A stretch of 64,000 bases of DNA from Rhinopithecus roxellana (GCF_007565055.1 NC_044568.1:36483156-36547155); one strand, 5' to 3'. Positions 34,022-44,919 are shown, counted from the stretch's first letter. Numbers and translations are program-made. Notes: generated by a model not told the origin, from the sequence alone.

Positions 34022-34320
34022 TGTAGTTGGTGTCTTGTTCTTGCTGATTACATCCAGGCTGTAATGCAGTGGAACAAGCATGACTTACTGCAGCCTCAAC
34101 CTCCTGGACTCAAGCAATCCTCCCACCTCAGCCTCCTGAGTAGCTGGGACTACAGATGCACACCACAATGTCTGGCTATTGTTTTAAAAAAGCTATTGGT
34201 AGAGATGGGGTTGGTCTCACTTTCTTGCCCACACTGGTCTTGAACTCCTGGGTGCAAGTTACTCTCCTGCTTCAGTCTCTCAACGTGCTGGGATTAGGGG
34301 CATGACCCACTGAGTTTCGA
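34022..34320 (-). mobile_element. AluJ-type SINE
   Basis: A strongly diverged full-length Alu in reverse: 'catccaggctgtaatgcagtgg', 'cctcaacctcctggactcaagcaatcctcccacctcag' and 'aacgtgctgggattaggggcatga'. The 'cctcctggactcaagcaatcc' type and the divergence point to AluJ. Confidence 0.93.
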
Positions 34321-34373
34321 CCTCATTTTTGACATAAAATAAGCTATTATTCAATAATATTATTCTTTTAAGA

Positions 34374-34454
34374 AAGACATTTTCTTCAACAAATACATGT
34401 GTATACACACATACACATATATATATACACATATTTGTTGAAGGAAAATGTCTT
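34374..34454. repeat. AT-rich long hairpin (22/23-bp arms)
   Basis: Left arm 34374-34395 begins AAGACATTTTC. Right arm 34432-34454 is its reverse complement except one extra base. The inner sequence TGTGTATAC ... ATATACACA pairs again with a small bulge. Tandem TATA/CACA/GTAT runs continue to about 34526. Confidence 0.9.
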
Positions 34455-34526
34455 CATATATATGCGTGTGTATGTATGTATGTATATACATGTATGTGTA
34501 TATACACACACACATATATACAGGAA

Positions 34527-35386
34527 AAAATTAAGCTTACTGACTTAATAAATACACCACTAAAATAAAACACCATTCACCTATTTCTACAAAGGCAAGA
34601 AAAGTTATTTTTAAAAGATCACCTCTGTCTCTCTGCTTTTGACTTGATTCTGGCTGCAGTCTCTCACTAAAAATAGTAAACAAAATGAAATTAATTCCTG
34701 GTGGAATTCTCATATGTTAGAATCTCTGCTTCACATATTTCAGTAATTATTTGATTTTATTTGTGAAAGCATCAAAGATAAGGAATGTCAGTTATTTACT
34801 CTTCTTCATCTAGGTTCTAACCAATGAAGAAAGGATGGCAGGTGCCATATGGAGATTTATAAGTATTTAAGATTTATAATTATCCATTTAGAAGTATTAA
34901 TTATTACTGGAAAATCTGTAATGAAGAGTATGGTTTGTGCACGATGTAAACAAGGTACACCCTACTTCCTCTTCTGGTTCTTCTTCACTCAATTTCTTCT
35001 TCCCCAAGGGAAGAAAATCACACCCACTGAGAAGTCCCACATAATTTGCAGCTAACATTAGGTAGGAAATCTAGCAAAGATAAAGAGCAGAAACCATGAG
35101 AACTAGCTTGCCTGCATATAGCATGGGAACTGGAAGCCTAAGAGAAGCCGTCACATCTGTGCTCAAACGTTCTAAAAGAAGAAGCAGAGTTAGGAGTGCC
35201 TCATTTGAGTAGGGATCTGAGATCGATTTCCAAGCTGGCACAGAAAATATGATTTGCAGATGTTTGGCTGTCACCTATCTATCCATGTATTTTACCTTAG
35301 AGGGAAACAATTTAGAAAAAAAGAAATAGGCTAGCACTTCACGGAAGTGTAGGAGAAAAAAAAAATTCTTCCTAAGAGTGCTCCTT
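34527..35386. other. Unique sequence, no gene seen
   Basis: Frames of 67-68 codons at 34849-35274 have no motifs. Confidence 0.5.
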
Positions 35387-35664
35387 GGCCGGGCGCGGTG
35401 GCTCACGCTGGTAATCAAGCAGTTTGGAAGCCCGAGGCCAGCGAATCATGAGGTCAGGAGATTGAGACCATCCTGGCCAACATAGTGAAACCCTGTCTCT
35501 ACTAAAAATACAAAATAATTTAGCTGGGTGTGGTGGCACGCGCCTATAGTCCCAGCTACTCAGGAGACTGAGGCAGAGGAATTGCTTGAACCCAGGAGGC
35601 AGAGGTTGCTGTGACCCAAGATTGTGCCACTGCACTCCAGCCTGGGCAACAGAGCGAGACTCTG

Positions 35665-35695
<31 letters not shown>
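35387..35695 (+). mobile_element. AluS-type SINE
   Basis: Full-length Alu from GGCCGGGCGCGGTGGCTCAC to 'caacagagcgagactctgtct' with an A tail of about 27 (35669-35695). The left half carries unusual local changes ('gctggtaatcaagcagtttggaagcccgaggccagcg'). The flanking repeat AGTGCTCCTT / AGTGCCCTTT is imperfect. Confidence 0.96.
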
Positions 35696-35879
35696 GTGCC
35701 CTTTTGTATAGAGAGTGGTAAACATGAAAAGAAAACAAAAGAAAAGAAGTGATTTTATAGATATACCATAGAGAGTGTTCGGCTCTCTAGTGGAAAGAAG
35801 GTTAAGTGGACTGCCTTTAAAGTCTTCATATTCAATTTTGGTGAACTATGAAGGGTATCAGAGTTGTCTGAATATGTGG

Positions 35880-36010
35880 ACTTACCCTATCTTCACTGTA
35901 TATTGGCCTTGTAACTTTGAGCAAATCCTTAATCTCTCTGACATTAGTTTGTTATTCAATCAAACAGATCCTTAAATCATTGCTATAGGGTTAATGACAT
36001 TTAAACTGGG
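35880..36010 (+). repeat. MIR SINE fragment
   Basis: 'ttggccttgtaactttgagcaaatccttaatctctctgacattag' is the recognisable MIR 'tgtgaccttgggcaagtcacttaacctctctgagcctcag' block. Confidence 0.65.
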
Positions 36011-36512
36011 TTTCACTGAACCCTAGGGTTTACTGGAAGCATGGCAGAATTCACTGAAGCAGTGAGTGCAAGACCAAATGATTGGGGCCCCAAGATTCCT
36101 GGTCTTTTTCCATGCAGAGTAACTCCCCTTGACCTTGTTTTAGTGTTAGGATCACAGACAAGATTTAAGAGCAACAGAATTTTATCACGAAATTCTTTTC
36201 TCCTGAAGAATATTCAAAAAGCAATGAATTAGTGCATAAGAAAACTGCTCTATAAACTCTGTGTCATTATACAAGTGTTATTTTTATTTCTCAGCATTTG
36301 AAGATGGGTGTCATGCATATAAAACAACCCATTGTTGAAAATTAATGAAATTCTTAAATGCAGTAACACTATGAAGTTATTTGAAATTCCTACCTTCTAG
36401 CATTTCCCATTCAATCATAAATACTTCCTCTAAAATGAATCTCTAATGTTCATGTACAACTCCAGGGTTTAAAATACAGTAAAGGTAAAATGGAAACAGA
36501 GGGCTTTCAATG
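36011..36512. other. Unique sequence, no gene seen
   Basis: Nothing was recognised. Confidence 0.5.
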
Positions 36513-36544
36513 TTTGTTTGTTTGTTTGTTTGTTTGTTTGTTTG
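36513..36544. repeat. Microsatellite (TTTG)8
   Basis: Eight perfect TTTG units. Confidence 0.98.
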
Positions 36545-36714
36545 TTTTTAATCAAAGCAAGTTATTTTAGTCTTTGACAGTGTATTTTAAATTTATTTAG
36601 AGAATATTGGAACACCAAATGTTAAAGTTGGTGGTGTATTTAGAAATTATCTGGTCTTTTCTTTAAATTTTTTATGATAAACAAAGATGAATACTCAGAT
36701 TAGGAAGGTTAATT

Positions 36715-37015
36715 TATTTATTTTCTCACTTATTCAACAAATATTTGCTTAGCCCTTATAATGTTTTACCCATACTATTGTGTACACAGAGACAAGATGA
36801 TTACCAAAGAGTCTCATCTTGACAGTTAATAGTCTAGAGAGGAAATGCATACAGAAAACGATTGTATTATAAGACTCTGGAAGAGTTATAAAACATGTGT
36901 GGGTTTCTGAGCTGTCACAAGGAAGGAACAAAAAAAAATGTGGAGAAGTCCTGGATAAAATTGTAAATTGCCTGAATAGCCAGTGATATACGAGCACGTA
37001 ATAAGACAGGATAAA
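36715..37015 (-). repeat. L2 LINE, diverged
   Basis: 'tcacttattcaacaaatatttgcttagcccttataatg' is the reverse L2 end. 'gacaagatgattaccaaagagtctcatcttgacagttaatagtctagaga' follows in order. Confidence 0.7.
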
Positions 37016-37423
37016 ATGAGGCCTCCGAACACTCTCTGTGGGAAATAACAGCTGGGGAAACTGTTGAGGGTCCCATATTTAGTCTCAGGGATATCTCTTT
37101 CCTAGTCCAGATATTTGAAACACTTTTTTTTGTTAAAGAAAAGTCCTTCTAAGATTCCAGCTCACATTTTTCTTCTGTAGAGCTACCCTCAGTACCTACT
37201 CTGCCTTCTATGGAGTGAGAAACAGTTTACAAAGAAACCTCTTGACTTCCTTTTTCTCCAGAGGAAATACACACACCTCTTTATTTAAGATTTATTTTAT
37301 TTTTATTATTTTGCTTTTTCAGAATATACAGACTCTAAAGCTTAGTCTTTACACTATGTTTCTAGATTAGCTTTCTTAGATTGTTCCACAAAGCCTGGCA
37401 TATTCCAAATTTTTAATCACGAA
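37016..37423. other. Unique sequence, no gene seen
   Basis: Nothing was recognised. Confidence 0.5.
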
Positions 37424-37747
37424 CAGTTCCCTCTTATCCATAGGGATATGTTCTTAGTCCCCCCAGTGAATGTCTGGAACTGTGGAATGTACCAAACCCT
37501 CTATATACTACCTTTTCTCCTATACAAATATGCTATGATAAAGTTTAATTGGGCACAGTAAGATATTAGCAACAATACCTAGTAACAAAATGGAATAATT
37601 ATAACAATATACTATAAAATCATATACATGTGATTCTCTCTGTTTCTCTCTCTCTCTCTCTCTCTCTCAAAATATCCTATTGTAGCACACTTATCTATTT
37701 TCAGACTGCAGTGGATCTTCAGTAACTAAAGCTGCAGATAAGGGCTG
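37424..37747 (+). mobile_element. TcMar-Tigger-like non-autonomous DNA transposon
   Basis: Terminal inverted repeats: CAGTTCCCTCTTATCC at the left against 'gcagataagggctg' at the right. Inside, 'tatgttcttagtccccccagtgaatgtctgg', 'gatgataaagtttaattgggcacagtaagatat' and 'ctctctctctctctcaaaatatcctattgta' are familiar words of a primate Tigger-type element. The CT run at 37645-37668 is an expanded part of the element. Confidence 0.8.
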
Positions 37748-38414
37748 TTAGGTCTAAGAGAAAGCTCGCATCTCCTCTCACTTTTCAAAATTCTCTAGGT
37801 CTTACAGTATTCTTTTGCCTACATATTCTTAGCAGACATTTACAGGTAGAAAGAACTGAGTATTTGAAGCTCATAAATCTTCAGATGGGATATGTAGTTG
37901 GTTCCAATGGGATCTTCAGAGTGGGGCTACCAGGGTAATCCTTAATGATTCATATTTGACAGGATCTCAAATTATGTGATTTTCATCTCAGTGTCACCTT
38001 ATGACTCATACAGCAAATCTGTCCCTAAAAATCATTCCAGTTTTGAAAGGTGATGGTTCTAAAAGTGTCCGGAGGATCATGTTTGTAGCTTATCAAGGCT
38101 ATTTGGGGTGCAAGAAATAGAAAGCCATTCAAACTCGCTTAAGCACAAACCACTTCAGATCTGTATTCTTTACTATATATAAACAGATTATATCTCTTTT
38201 TCCAAAATCTCATCCTCATTTGAATAATATATTATAGGTCACCTCGTCAATCAAGGAGAGATATGAAATTAGTTGTAAGAATATGGGGGAATTAAAAAAG
38301 ACCATAAGACATGAAAGTCTCTCTTCTTTTATTCTGCCCCTCCCTTTCATCTTCTGTATATATAGACAGAGAGCTTATAAAAGGTAAGGTGGAGAGTCAA
38401 TGAACTTGATGATT
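37748..38414. other. Unique sequence or unclassified repeat
   Basis: The word 'aaatagaaagccattcaaactcgcttaagcacaa' near 38115 recalls an old dispersed repeat that I cannot name. No gene was seen. Confidence 0.4.
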
Positions 38415-38640
38415 ATTCATTGTGCAAAAGCTTCTGGAGCTCTTATCAAACCAAATATTTTGCAAGACACAGAGTATACAATATAAAGTCACACATGGTG
38501 TTTGGATGATAGTCCAGTGAAAGAGTCAGATAAATAGAGAATTAACTGTTAACACAGAATACTAAGCCCCTCAATAGACATAAGTACAACGTGACAAGAA
38601 ACAGAGAGAAGAGGAATATCAAAATCAAACTGAAGAAGAT
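38415..38640 (-). repeat. L2 LINE, diverged
   Basis: 'caaaccaaatattttgcaagacacagagtatacaatataaagtcac', 'gtttggatgatagtccagtg' and 'aacagagagaagagg' follow the reverse L2 order. Confidence 0.55.
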
Positions 38641-38829
38641 AGGGGATCTGAAATTTTATTGAGCAGCTATTAGTTATAATTTTATTTTTGAGCATGCTAG
38701 GAGCACTCTAAACAGAAATATATCAGTGGTTTGGGATAAAGCATATTTGAGAGATTTTAGTACAATACAATGCAGCTTTTGATTTTATTTTGTTTTTGTT
38801 TTCAACTCAAAGATATATAGTGGTAATTG
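38641..38829. other. Unique sequence
   Basis: Nothing was recognised. Confidence 0.4.
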
Positions 38830-39722
38830 GGTTTCCAGTCATTGGGATGGCAAAAAAATAGAAACTTCACTTCTTTGGAAGATATAATTGGATGATTCAT
38901 GCGTGTATGCATGCATGCAAACAAGTTTACAGTGAGACACTATTCATCCTGTATGTCATGACAAAAATTAAAAAGACTGTCCATACCAATTGTTAGTGAG
39001 GATATGGAAAATCATTCTTATGCACTAGTGAATGAGAACTGAAAGTAAAAGCAAAAGTACAGCAATTTTCGGAAACTGGCTATATACATATATGGTATAT
39101 TTATATACAGATATCTATATAGTATATACAGATATAGATATTTATACACATAAAACAATTGAAAATATATGTTTAGATACATGTACACATATACATGTAA
39201 AAAAAAGTCATTTCATGCCTGAGTATATACCCAAAAGAAAGTAATACTTATGAGCACATTTTGAACTGTACAAAATTATTTTTAGCAATGTTATATATAA
39301 TAACCAAAAATTGAAAAAAGGGAATAGATAAATCAATTATTGTATATTTATAAAATAGAATCCACATAGTGATCTACATAGTGATGAAAGGGATGTACTA
39401 CTGCTGCATATGACATCATGGAAGATATAATCTCAGACATAATCTTAAAGGAAAGAAAAGCTAGACACACAATTTTATTTATATGAATCCAGACTAATAT
39501 ATGCATAACATTATTCCACAGTGAATGTGGTCAGAAGTGATAACATCTTGGCAGCTGATTCACTGAGTGCAGTAAAGGAACAGCTTATTAGAGTGACAGA
39601 AATAGTATGTATTTTGTTCTGGGTGATGGTTACGTGAGTGTAAAAACATGTAAATATTCAGTAAGTTGTACACTTAAGGTTTATCCAATTTTATATATGT
39701 AATACCTCAATTTTGTAAAAAG
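38830..39722 (+). mobile_element. Old L1M LINE 3' end
   Basis: 'gagacactattcatcctgta', 'aaaaagactgtccataccaattgttagtgaggatatgg', 'agtatatacccaaaagaaagtaatacttatg', 'gtgatctacatagtg' and the terminal 'gtaagttgtacacttaaggtttat' match the ORF2 C-terminus and 3' UTR of old L1M elements in order. A TA-rich expansion (39079-39200) interrupts it. All frames are broken. Confidence 0.85.
38898..38919. repeat. 22-bp alternating purine-pyrimidine tract
   Basis: CATGCGTGTATGCATGCATG followed by CA alternates Y/R without a break and includes the self-complementary TGCATGCATGCA. Potential Z-DNA. It lies within L1M. Confidence 0.85.
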
Positions 39723-39744
39723 TCCACCATGGTTTTAGGGAGAT

Positions 39745-39850
39745 TGATTAGTTCATTCATCCGAGCATTTGAACATTCAAAAATACTAAAAACAATGCTA
39801 GTAACTAGGCTTATATAGAGAAAAGATATAATTAAGGGTTTCATAGAAAA
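39745..39850 (-). repeat. Possible L2 LINE 3' end
   Basis: 'tagttcattcatccgagcatttgaac' then 'ctaaaaacaatgctagtaactaggc' is like the reverse L2 end. Weak. Confidence 0.35.
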
Positions 39851-39923
39851 ATTAATAGGGGTTGGAAAATATTATAATCAACAAAAATTCAATTTTCAAA
39901 TACCATGTTTCAACACATGATGC

Positions 39924-40287
39924 TGATATGGTTCGCTTGTGTCCCCACCCAAGTCTCACCTTGAACTGCAGTTCCCATAACCTCTATGTGTCATGGAGGG
40001 ACCTGGTGGGAGGTAATTAAATCATGGGAGCAGCTAACCCTCATGCTGTTCTCATGATAGTGAGTGAGTTCTCATGAAATTTGATGATTTTATAAGAGGC
40101 TTCTCCCCCTTTTGTTGAGCACTTCTCTTTGCTGCCTCCATTCTCCTTGCTTTCCCTTTTGCCATGATTTTAAGTTTTCTGAGGCCTCTCCAGCCATGCT
40201 AACTATGAGTCAATTAAACCTCTTTCCTTTATAAAATACCCAGTCTCAGGTATGTCTTTATTTTCAGCATGAGAACGGACTAACACA
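39924..40287 (+). repeat. 5' LTR of the MST element
   Basis: 364 bp from TGATATGG to TAACACA. It contains a TATA-like 'gattttataagagg' around 40086 and an AATTAAACC polyadenylation-type region with 'ctttataaaatacccag' at about 40213-40245. It differs from the 3' LTR by many substitutions and small indels, so the element is tens of millions of years old. Confidence 0.95.
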
Positions 40288-40293
40288 GTAAAT

Positions 40294-40311
40294 TGGTACC
40301 ACAGAGAGAGG
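40294..40311 (+). other. Decayed primer-binding site
   Basis: TGGTACCACAGAGAGAGG lies six bases inside the 5' LTR. The first eight bases match the 3' end of tRNA-Leu, the primer recalled for ERVL/MaLR elements (TGGTACCAGGAGTGG). The rest is decayed. Confidence 0.6.
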
Positions 40312-40411
40312 GGTTCTTCTATAAAGATACCTGAAAATGTGAAAGCTACTTTGAAACTGGGTAACAGGTAGAGGTCAAAACAGTTTAGAGGGCTCAGAAC
40401 AAGATAGGAAA

Positions 40412-40768
40412 ATGTGGGAAAGTTTGGAACTTTCTAGAGACTTGTTGAACGGCTTTGAACAAAATGCTGGTGGTGATATGGACAATGAAGTCCAGGCTAA
40501 GGTGGTCTCAGATGAAGATGAGAAACTTCTTGGGAACTGGAGCAAAGATCACTCTTGTTATGCTTTACCAAAGAGACTGGCAGCATTTTGCCCCTGCCCT
40601 GGAGATCTGTGGAACTTTGACCTTGAGAGCGATGGTTTGGAATTGGAACTTATGTTTATAAAGGAAGCAGAGCATAAAAGTTTGGAAAATTTGCAGCCTG
40701 ACATGGGATACAAAAGAATAACCCACATTCTGAGGAGAAATTCAAGCATGCTGCAGAAATTTGCATGA
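40412..40768 (+). pseudogene. MaLR internal open frame 1 (118 codons)
   Basis: The first of two overlapping plus-strand frames in the MST internal region. It is acidic, with no transmembrane segment, zinc knuckle or protease or polymerase motif visible. MaLR internal regions derive from a gag-type gene, so this may be a gag-derived remnant, but I cannot show homology from sequence alone. It ends inside ATGA at 40765-40768, where frame 2 starts in another reading frame. A frameshift break in an ancestral frame is more likely than a designed overlap. Confidence 0.5.
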
Positions 40769-41220
40769 GTAATGAGAAGCCAAATGTTAATTGCGAAGAT
40801 AATGGGGAAAATGTCTCCAGGGCATGGCAGAGATCCTCACAGCAGCCTCTCCCATCACAGGACCGGAGGCATAGGAGGAAAAATGGTTTTGTGGGCTGGA
40901 CCCATGACCTTGCTGTTTCGTGCAGTCTTGGAACTTGGTGCCCTGTGTCCCAGCTGTGGCTAAAAGGGGCCACTGCTTCAGAAGATGTAAGCCCTAAGCC
41001 TTGGTGGCTTTCCTGTCGTATTGAACTTGTTGGTGCACAGAATTCAATAATTGAGGTTGGAGAATTTCCAGATCCCAGAATGGTGGATTCACTGATAGCT
41101 TACATCATGCGGCTGGAAAAGCTGCAGACACTCAATGCCAGTCATGAAGGCAGCCTGGAGGGGGACTGTACCCTGCAAAGCCACAGGGGTGGAGCTTGCA
41201 TCAGCAAGACTTGGATGTGA
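40765..41220 (+). pseudogene. MaLR internal open frame 2 (151 codons)
   Basis: This frame starts in the ATGA overlap with frame 1 and runs 151 codons to 41220. Mixed composition, with no recognised catalytic or zinc-finger motif. It is the second-longest open frame in the window. As part of an old MaLR internal region it is most simply a remnant. Its length in AT-rich DNA is mildly notable, and the internal region is locally GC-richer, which lengthens chance frames. Confidence 0.45.
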
Positions 41221-41557
41221 GACATGGAGTCAAAGAACATTATTTTGGAACTTTAAGGTTTAATTGGATTTCAGACTTGCATAGGTCCTGTGGCCCCTTT
41301 GTTTTGGCCAATTTCTTTCATTTGAAATTTGTTTATGTATCCAATGCTTGTAACTCCGTTGTATCTAAGAAGTAATTAGCTTGCTTTTCATTTTACAGGG
41401 TCATAGGTGGAAGGGACTTGCCTTGTCTCAGATGAGACTTGGGACTTGGAATTTTGAGTTAATGCTGGAAGGACTTAAGATTTTGGGAGACTGTTGGAAA
41501 ACCACCATTGTGTTTTGAAATTGAGGACATGAGATTTGGGAGGAGCCAGAGGTGGAT

Positions 41558-41925
41558 TGATATGGCTTGGCTGTGTCCCCAACCAAATCTCGTCTTGAAT
41601 TGATAATCCCCACAAGTTTTGGGAGGTACGCAGTGGAAGGTAATTGAATCATGGGGGCAGTTACCCTCATGCTGTTCTCATGATAGTGAGTGAGTTCTCA
41701 TGAGATCTGATGGTTTTATAAGGGGTTTTTCCCCCTTTTTCTTGGCCCTTCTCCTTGCTGCCACCATGTGAAGAAGGATGTGTTTACTTCCCCTTCTGCC
41801 ATGATTGTTAGTCTCCTGAGGCCTCCCCACCCATGCTTAACTGTGAGTCAATTAAACCTCTTTCCTTTGTAAATTGCCCAGTGTTGGGAATGTCTTTATT
41901 AGCAGCATGAGAACAGACTAATACA
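41558..41925 (+). repeat. 3' LTR of the MST element
   Basis: 368 bp from TGATATGGCTTGG to CTAATACA. It keeps the MST words 'gtgaagaaggatgtgtttacttccccttctgccatgattg' that the 5' LTR has partly lost, so the two LTRs have diverged independently. The purine-rich stretch just before it ('gggaggagccagaggtgga', 41538-41556) is where the polypurine tract would be. Confidence 0.95.
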
Positions 41926-41959
41926 GATGCTGAACTTAATTCCAGTTTTCATTCAAAAT

Positions 41960-42070
41960 ACAAAAATGCATTAACCGAGTGTCTTATGAGTTCTAGGCAC
42001 CATATTGAGAACTGAGAATTCATAGGTGGAAAAGTATGACCTGCTCCCTTACTTTAGGGAACTCCCTTTC
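41960..42070 (-). repeat. L2 LINE 3' end, diverged
   Basis: 'gtcttatgagttctaggcaccatattgagaactgagaattcatagg' and 'gacctgctcccttactttagggaact' follow the reverse L2 end (CCCTGCCCTCAAGGAGCT). Confidence 0.55.
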
Positions 42071-44289
42071 ACTTGTACCCTGTGGTGCTGTCAAAATCTC
42101 CATATTTTATCCCAATTTAATTAGGCACCAATGACTTCAACCTTATCTACCACATTTAAATAACTATAAAAGCAACATCATATTCCAAGCTCAATATTTA
42201 CTGTCAGTTATTGTATTATATTATTAATATATCTTCTCTTTTATCTGAGCATATATGTAGGCAACATTGAGTATTTAGAGCAGAAATACATGTTTAAGGC
42301 CAAAACAAAAAAATAAGTCCATAAAACTAAAACTGGCTTGATGAAGAAATCCATAAAAATTCTACTGACATTACTGACATTAATAATTGTCTTTTTTACT
42401 GATTTGAAGAAATTATTTAAAATCTTTATGATAATATCTAAATTAATGAACCCAAATTCATAACTGAAATCTGAAAATAATTCAACAAAAATCTGATAGC
42501 TTTATATCATTCTCTGAAGTATGCATTTCTATTGTGCATTTGGAGTGATTTGTCTCTCCCTAAGGAAAAAGCTTTTTAAATAGTTGTAACGTGTCTCTAA
42601 AAGATCTAGGTAATAAGAAAGAAATACTATCTATAAATTTCTTTCCATACTGTACTGCACGCCATAGACACGTAGAAGACTCCTAAGCTGTCAAGAACTG
42701 CCAAATGATAAAAGGGAAAATGATGAAAAGAAATGGAACCTTGGAGCTGACCTCCTAAAAGCTAAAATTTCTCCTGGGATTTCTGGATACAAAAGAGAGG
42801 CTTCAGTACTTCCCAAAGAACACCAGATCACATTAACTTATTCAAATATGAGGTCAGATCTCAGTGTTTAGGTTTAAAGCTGCCCATTTGTGCCTTGATA
42901 AGGGAAAAAAATTGACAAATCACACCTTTGAATAAATTCATTTTAATCCCTTTCTTCCTTTTGATGTAATAAAAATAGTCTTGTCATGTATCGACGATTG
43001 CATTTAATGGTTGTCATTTACAGAAATGGAAAAATGATATCTGAGTATAATGCCTTCAGATATGGCTAATAACATTTTTACATAAGGAGAAAAATACTTC
43101 TATTTTACATGAATAAGACCATTGCTTCATGATGATGATTATTGAAGATTCAGCAGCTTCTCTTATTATAGGATAATGATAAGAACAGCTCCATCTCTTC
43201 TCTGTCATTTATGTTTAAAAAATGGTAATTCAGGCAAATCTATATTCTTAATGTTTGCTGTAACCCCATTAGTTTTCAGACAAATTATTGTCAAAAGTCT
43301 TGCCTAATTACTGCCACTTTACCTGATTTTAATCTCATATTTTAAATAATAAAGATGTCTCGATCTGTTATATTTTAAGATGACCTGGTAAATGCTGGGT
43401 TTTTTTTTTTCCATTAAGCATTTCTTAAGCACATAACTTGTCATTTCTCTACTAATTTGCTGTAACACTCGTTGATAAGTGGACATTAATTAATGTTAAA
43501 TTACAATGGAATTTTTATGGAATTACAGGTGACATCCGCATCAGAACTAAATGAGTTCATCATGATTAAACTTATTACCATTTCTAATTAACCTTGAGTG
43601 CCCCTGGATGTTAACTGCACACCAGGCAAGTGTATATGCAGTCTGCAGCTTCTCTTGAAAGCAAACTCTGAACATCATATGGCCATTAAGAGTTTAAGAA
43701 AGAATGTCACAGGCCACGTTTGTACTCATTGGGTGTGCAGAGGATCAGAGAATGAAAACATCAGCCATAATCTAGAGACTCTGGGCAGCAAAATTATTAC
43801 TCTCAAAACAAAAGTCAGAAAGAAGCCGTCCAGAAATAGAATTCACTTTGAGTGTCATAAGCAAGCATGGAGAAGGTTTACTTTATTCCCTATCATCAAA
43901 TAAGACCTGTTCCTTACTGTTCTCACTCCCAATAGCAAAGTTTTCTCTGATGAACATTGTGCAACCACAAGCTTTGTTTATCTTCTTCATGGCCTGAGAA
44001 GTGTCAAGGACACAGAGAACTGATCTGATGTCCACATCTTTTTCGACTGACCTACTGAAGCAAATTCTAGTGTGTAGCAGGAAGTGAAAGAGGTCCATTG
44101 CAGATGGCTTCTGACTCCTAAAGCACCATTTTCTCAACATGGAAAGGTGCTGCTCAGAGTATCTGCTGGAGGTTATGTAACTGAATGACAAATCCCGCTT
44201 CCATCTCTGTGGATTCACCACTGCATTTGCTTCAAACCTAGTCAGTGACTGAGTATGACAATGTAACTAGAGCAGGATCATTCCAGGAA
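42071..44289. other. Repeat-poor sequence, no gene supported
   Basis: No interspersed repeat is recognised in 2.2 kb. 42.9-43.6 kb is AT-rich with TAAT words ('gacattaattaatgttaaattac'). Around 43.6-44.2 kb it is GC-richer and holds frames of 101 codons (+, 43598-43903) and 112 codons (-, 43883-44221). Neither shows a motif I know or a usable splice context. Confidence 0.45.
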
Positions 44290-44294
44290 TATGC

Positions 44295-44655
44295 GAGACT
44301 CCTCTAAAAAAACCAAATACTGCTTTTTCTCACTTATAAGTGGGAGCTAAATGAGGAGAATACATAGACACATAGAGGGTAACAACAAACACTGAGGCTT
44401 ATCAAAAAGTGGAGGGTGGGAGAAGGGAGAAGTTCAGGAAAAGTAACGAATGGGTACTAGGCTTAATACCTTGGTGATTAAATAATATGTTCAACAAACC
44501 GGAGAAGATCAGGAAAAATAACTAATGGGTACTAGGCTTCATACCTGGGTGATGAAATAATATGTTTAATAAACCCCCATGACACAAATGTATCTATGTA
44601 ACAAACCTTCATATGTACCCATAAACTTAAAATAAAAGTGAAATTTTAAAAAAGT
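44295..44655 (+). mobile_element. L1 LINE 3' UTR fragment with 75-bp duplication
   Basis: 'cacttataagtgggagctaaatgaggagaatacatagacac' to 'tgtacccataaacttaaaataaaag' is the L1 3' end. A 75-bp segment beginning GGAGAAG is repeated in tandem (44426-44500 and 44501-44575) with about nine differences. Confidence 0.95.
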
Positions 44656-44919
44656 AACTGGGTTTTGATGTTGGCAAGTCCCATGTTAAGCTGAGCAATA
44701 TAGTGTATGGAGGCATTTTAATAGTTGCTAGTAAAAATCAAATTAATACTTGCCTGGTCACATTTATGTTTTAACCAATAAGTTTATTTTGAGGGACTTT
44801 TGCCTTCTTTCCTATCACATTTCTAAACCCTTTTCTATTTTGCCATTACTAGCCATTCATCCTGGAAACAGAGATTATTAATGCTTATTCATCAGAATCT
44901 ACTTTTCAATAGGCCTCAG
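44656..44919. other. Spacer between two L1 fragments
   Basis: Unique sequence; nothing was recognised. Confidence 0.4.

Larger units (their letters stand above)
39919..41930 (+). mobile_element. Complete MST-type MaLR element (LTR-internal-LTR)
   Basis: An endogenous retrovirus-like MaLR of the ERVL class, about 2.0 kb from 39924 to 41925. Two LTRs in the same orientation flank a 1270-bp internal part. The perfect 5-bp duplication GATGC is at 39919-39923 and 41926-41930. LTRs begin TGATATGG and end ...ACA. I place it in the MST branch by the LTR words 'gtgagtgagttctcatgag' and 'cagcatgagaac'. The internal part lacks pol. Internal frames are described separately. An old relic present in many primates, not an active virus. 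Confidence 0.95.

Noticed and set aside
35372..35725. Minus-strand frame of 117 codons with a typical SVAQAGVQWHNL pattern
   Set aside because: It is antisense Alu translation. The same applies to frames at 4624-4945, 9863-10156, 26990-27507, 46158-46457, 46807-46998 and 54422-54613.
43883..44221. Minus-strand frame of 112 codons, possible exon or retrocopy
   Set aside because: No motif I recognise, no clear splice sites, no poly-A tail or flanking repeats of a retrocopy. It overlaps an equally plausible plus-strand frame.
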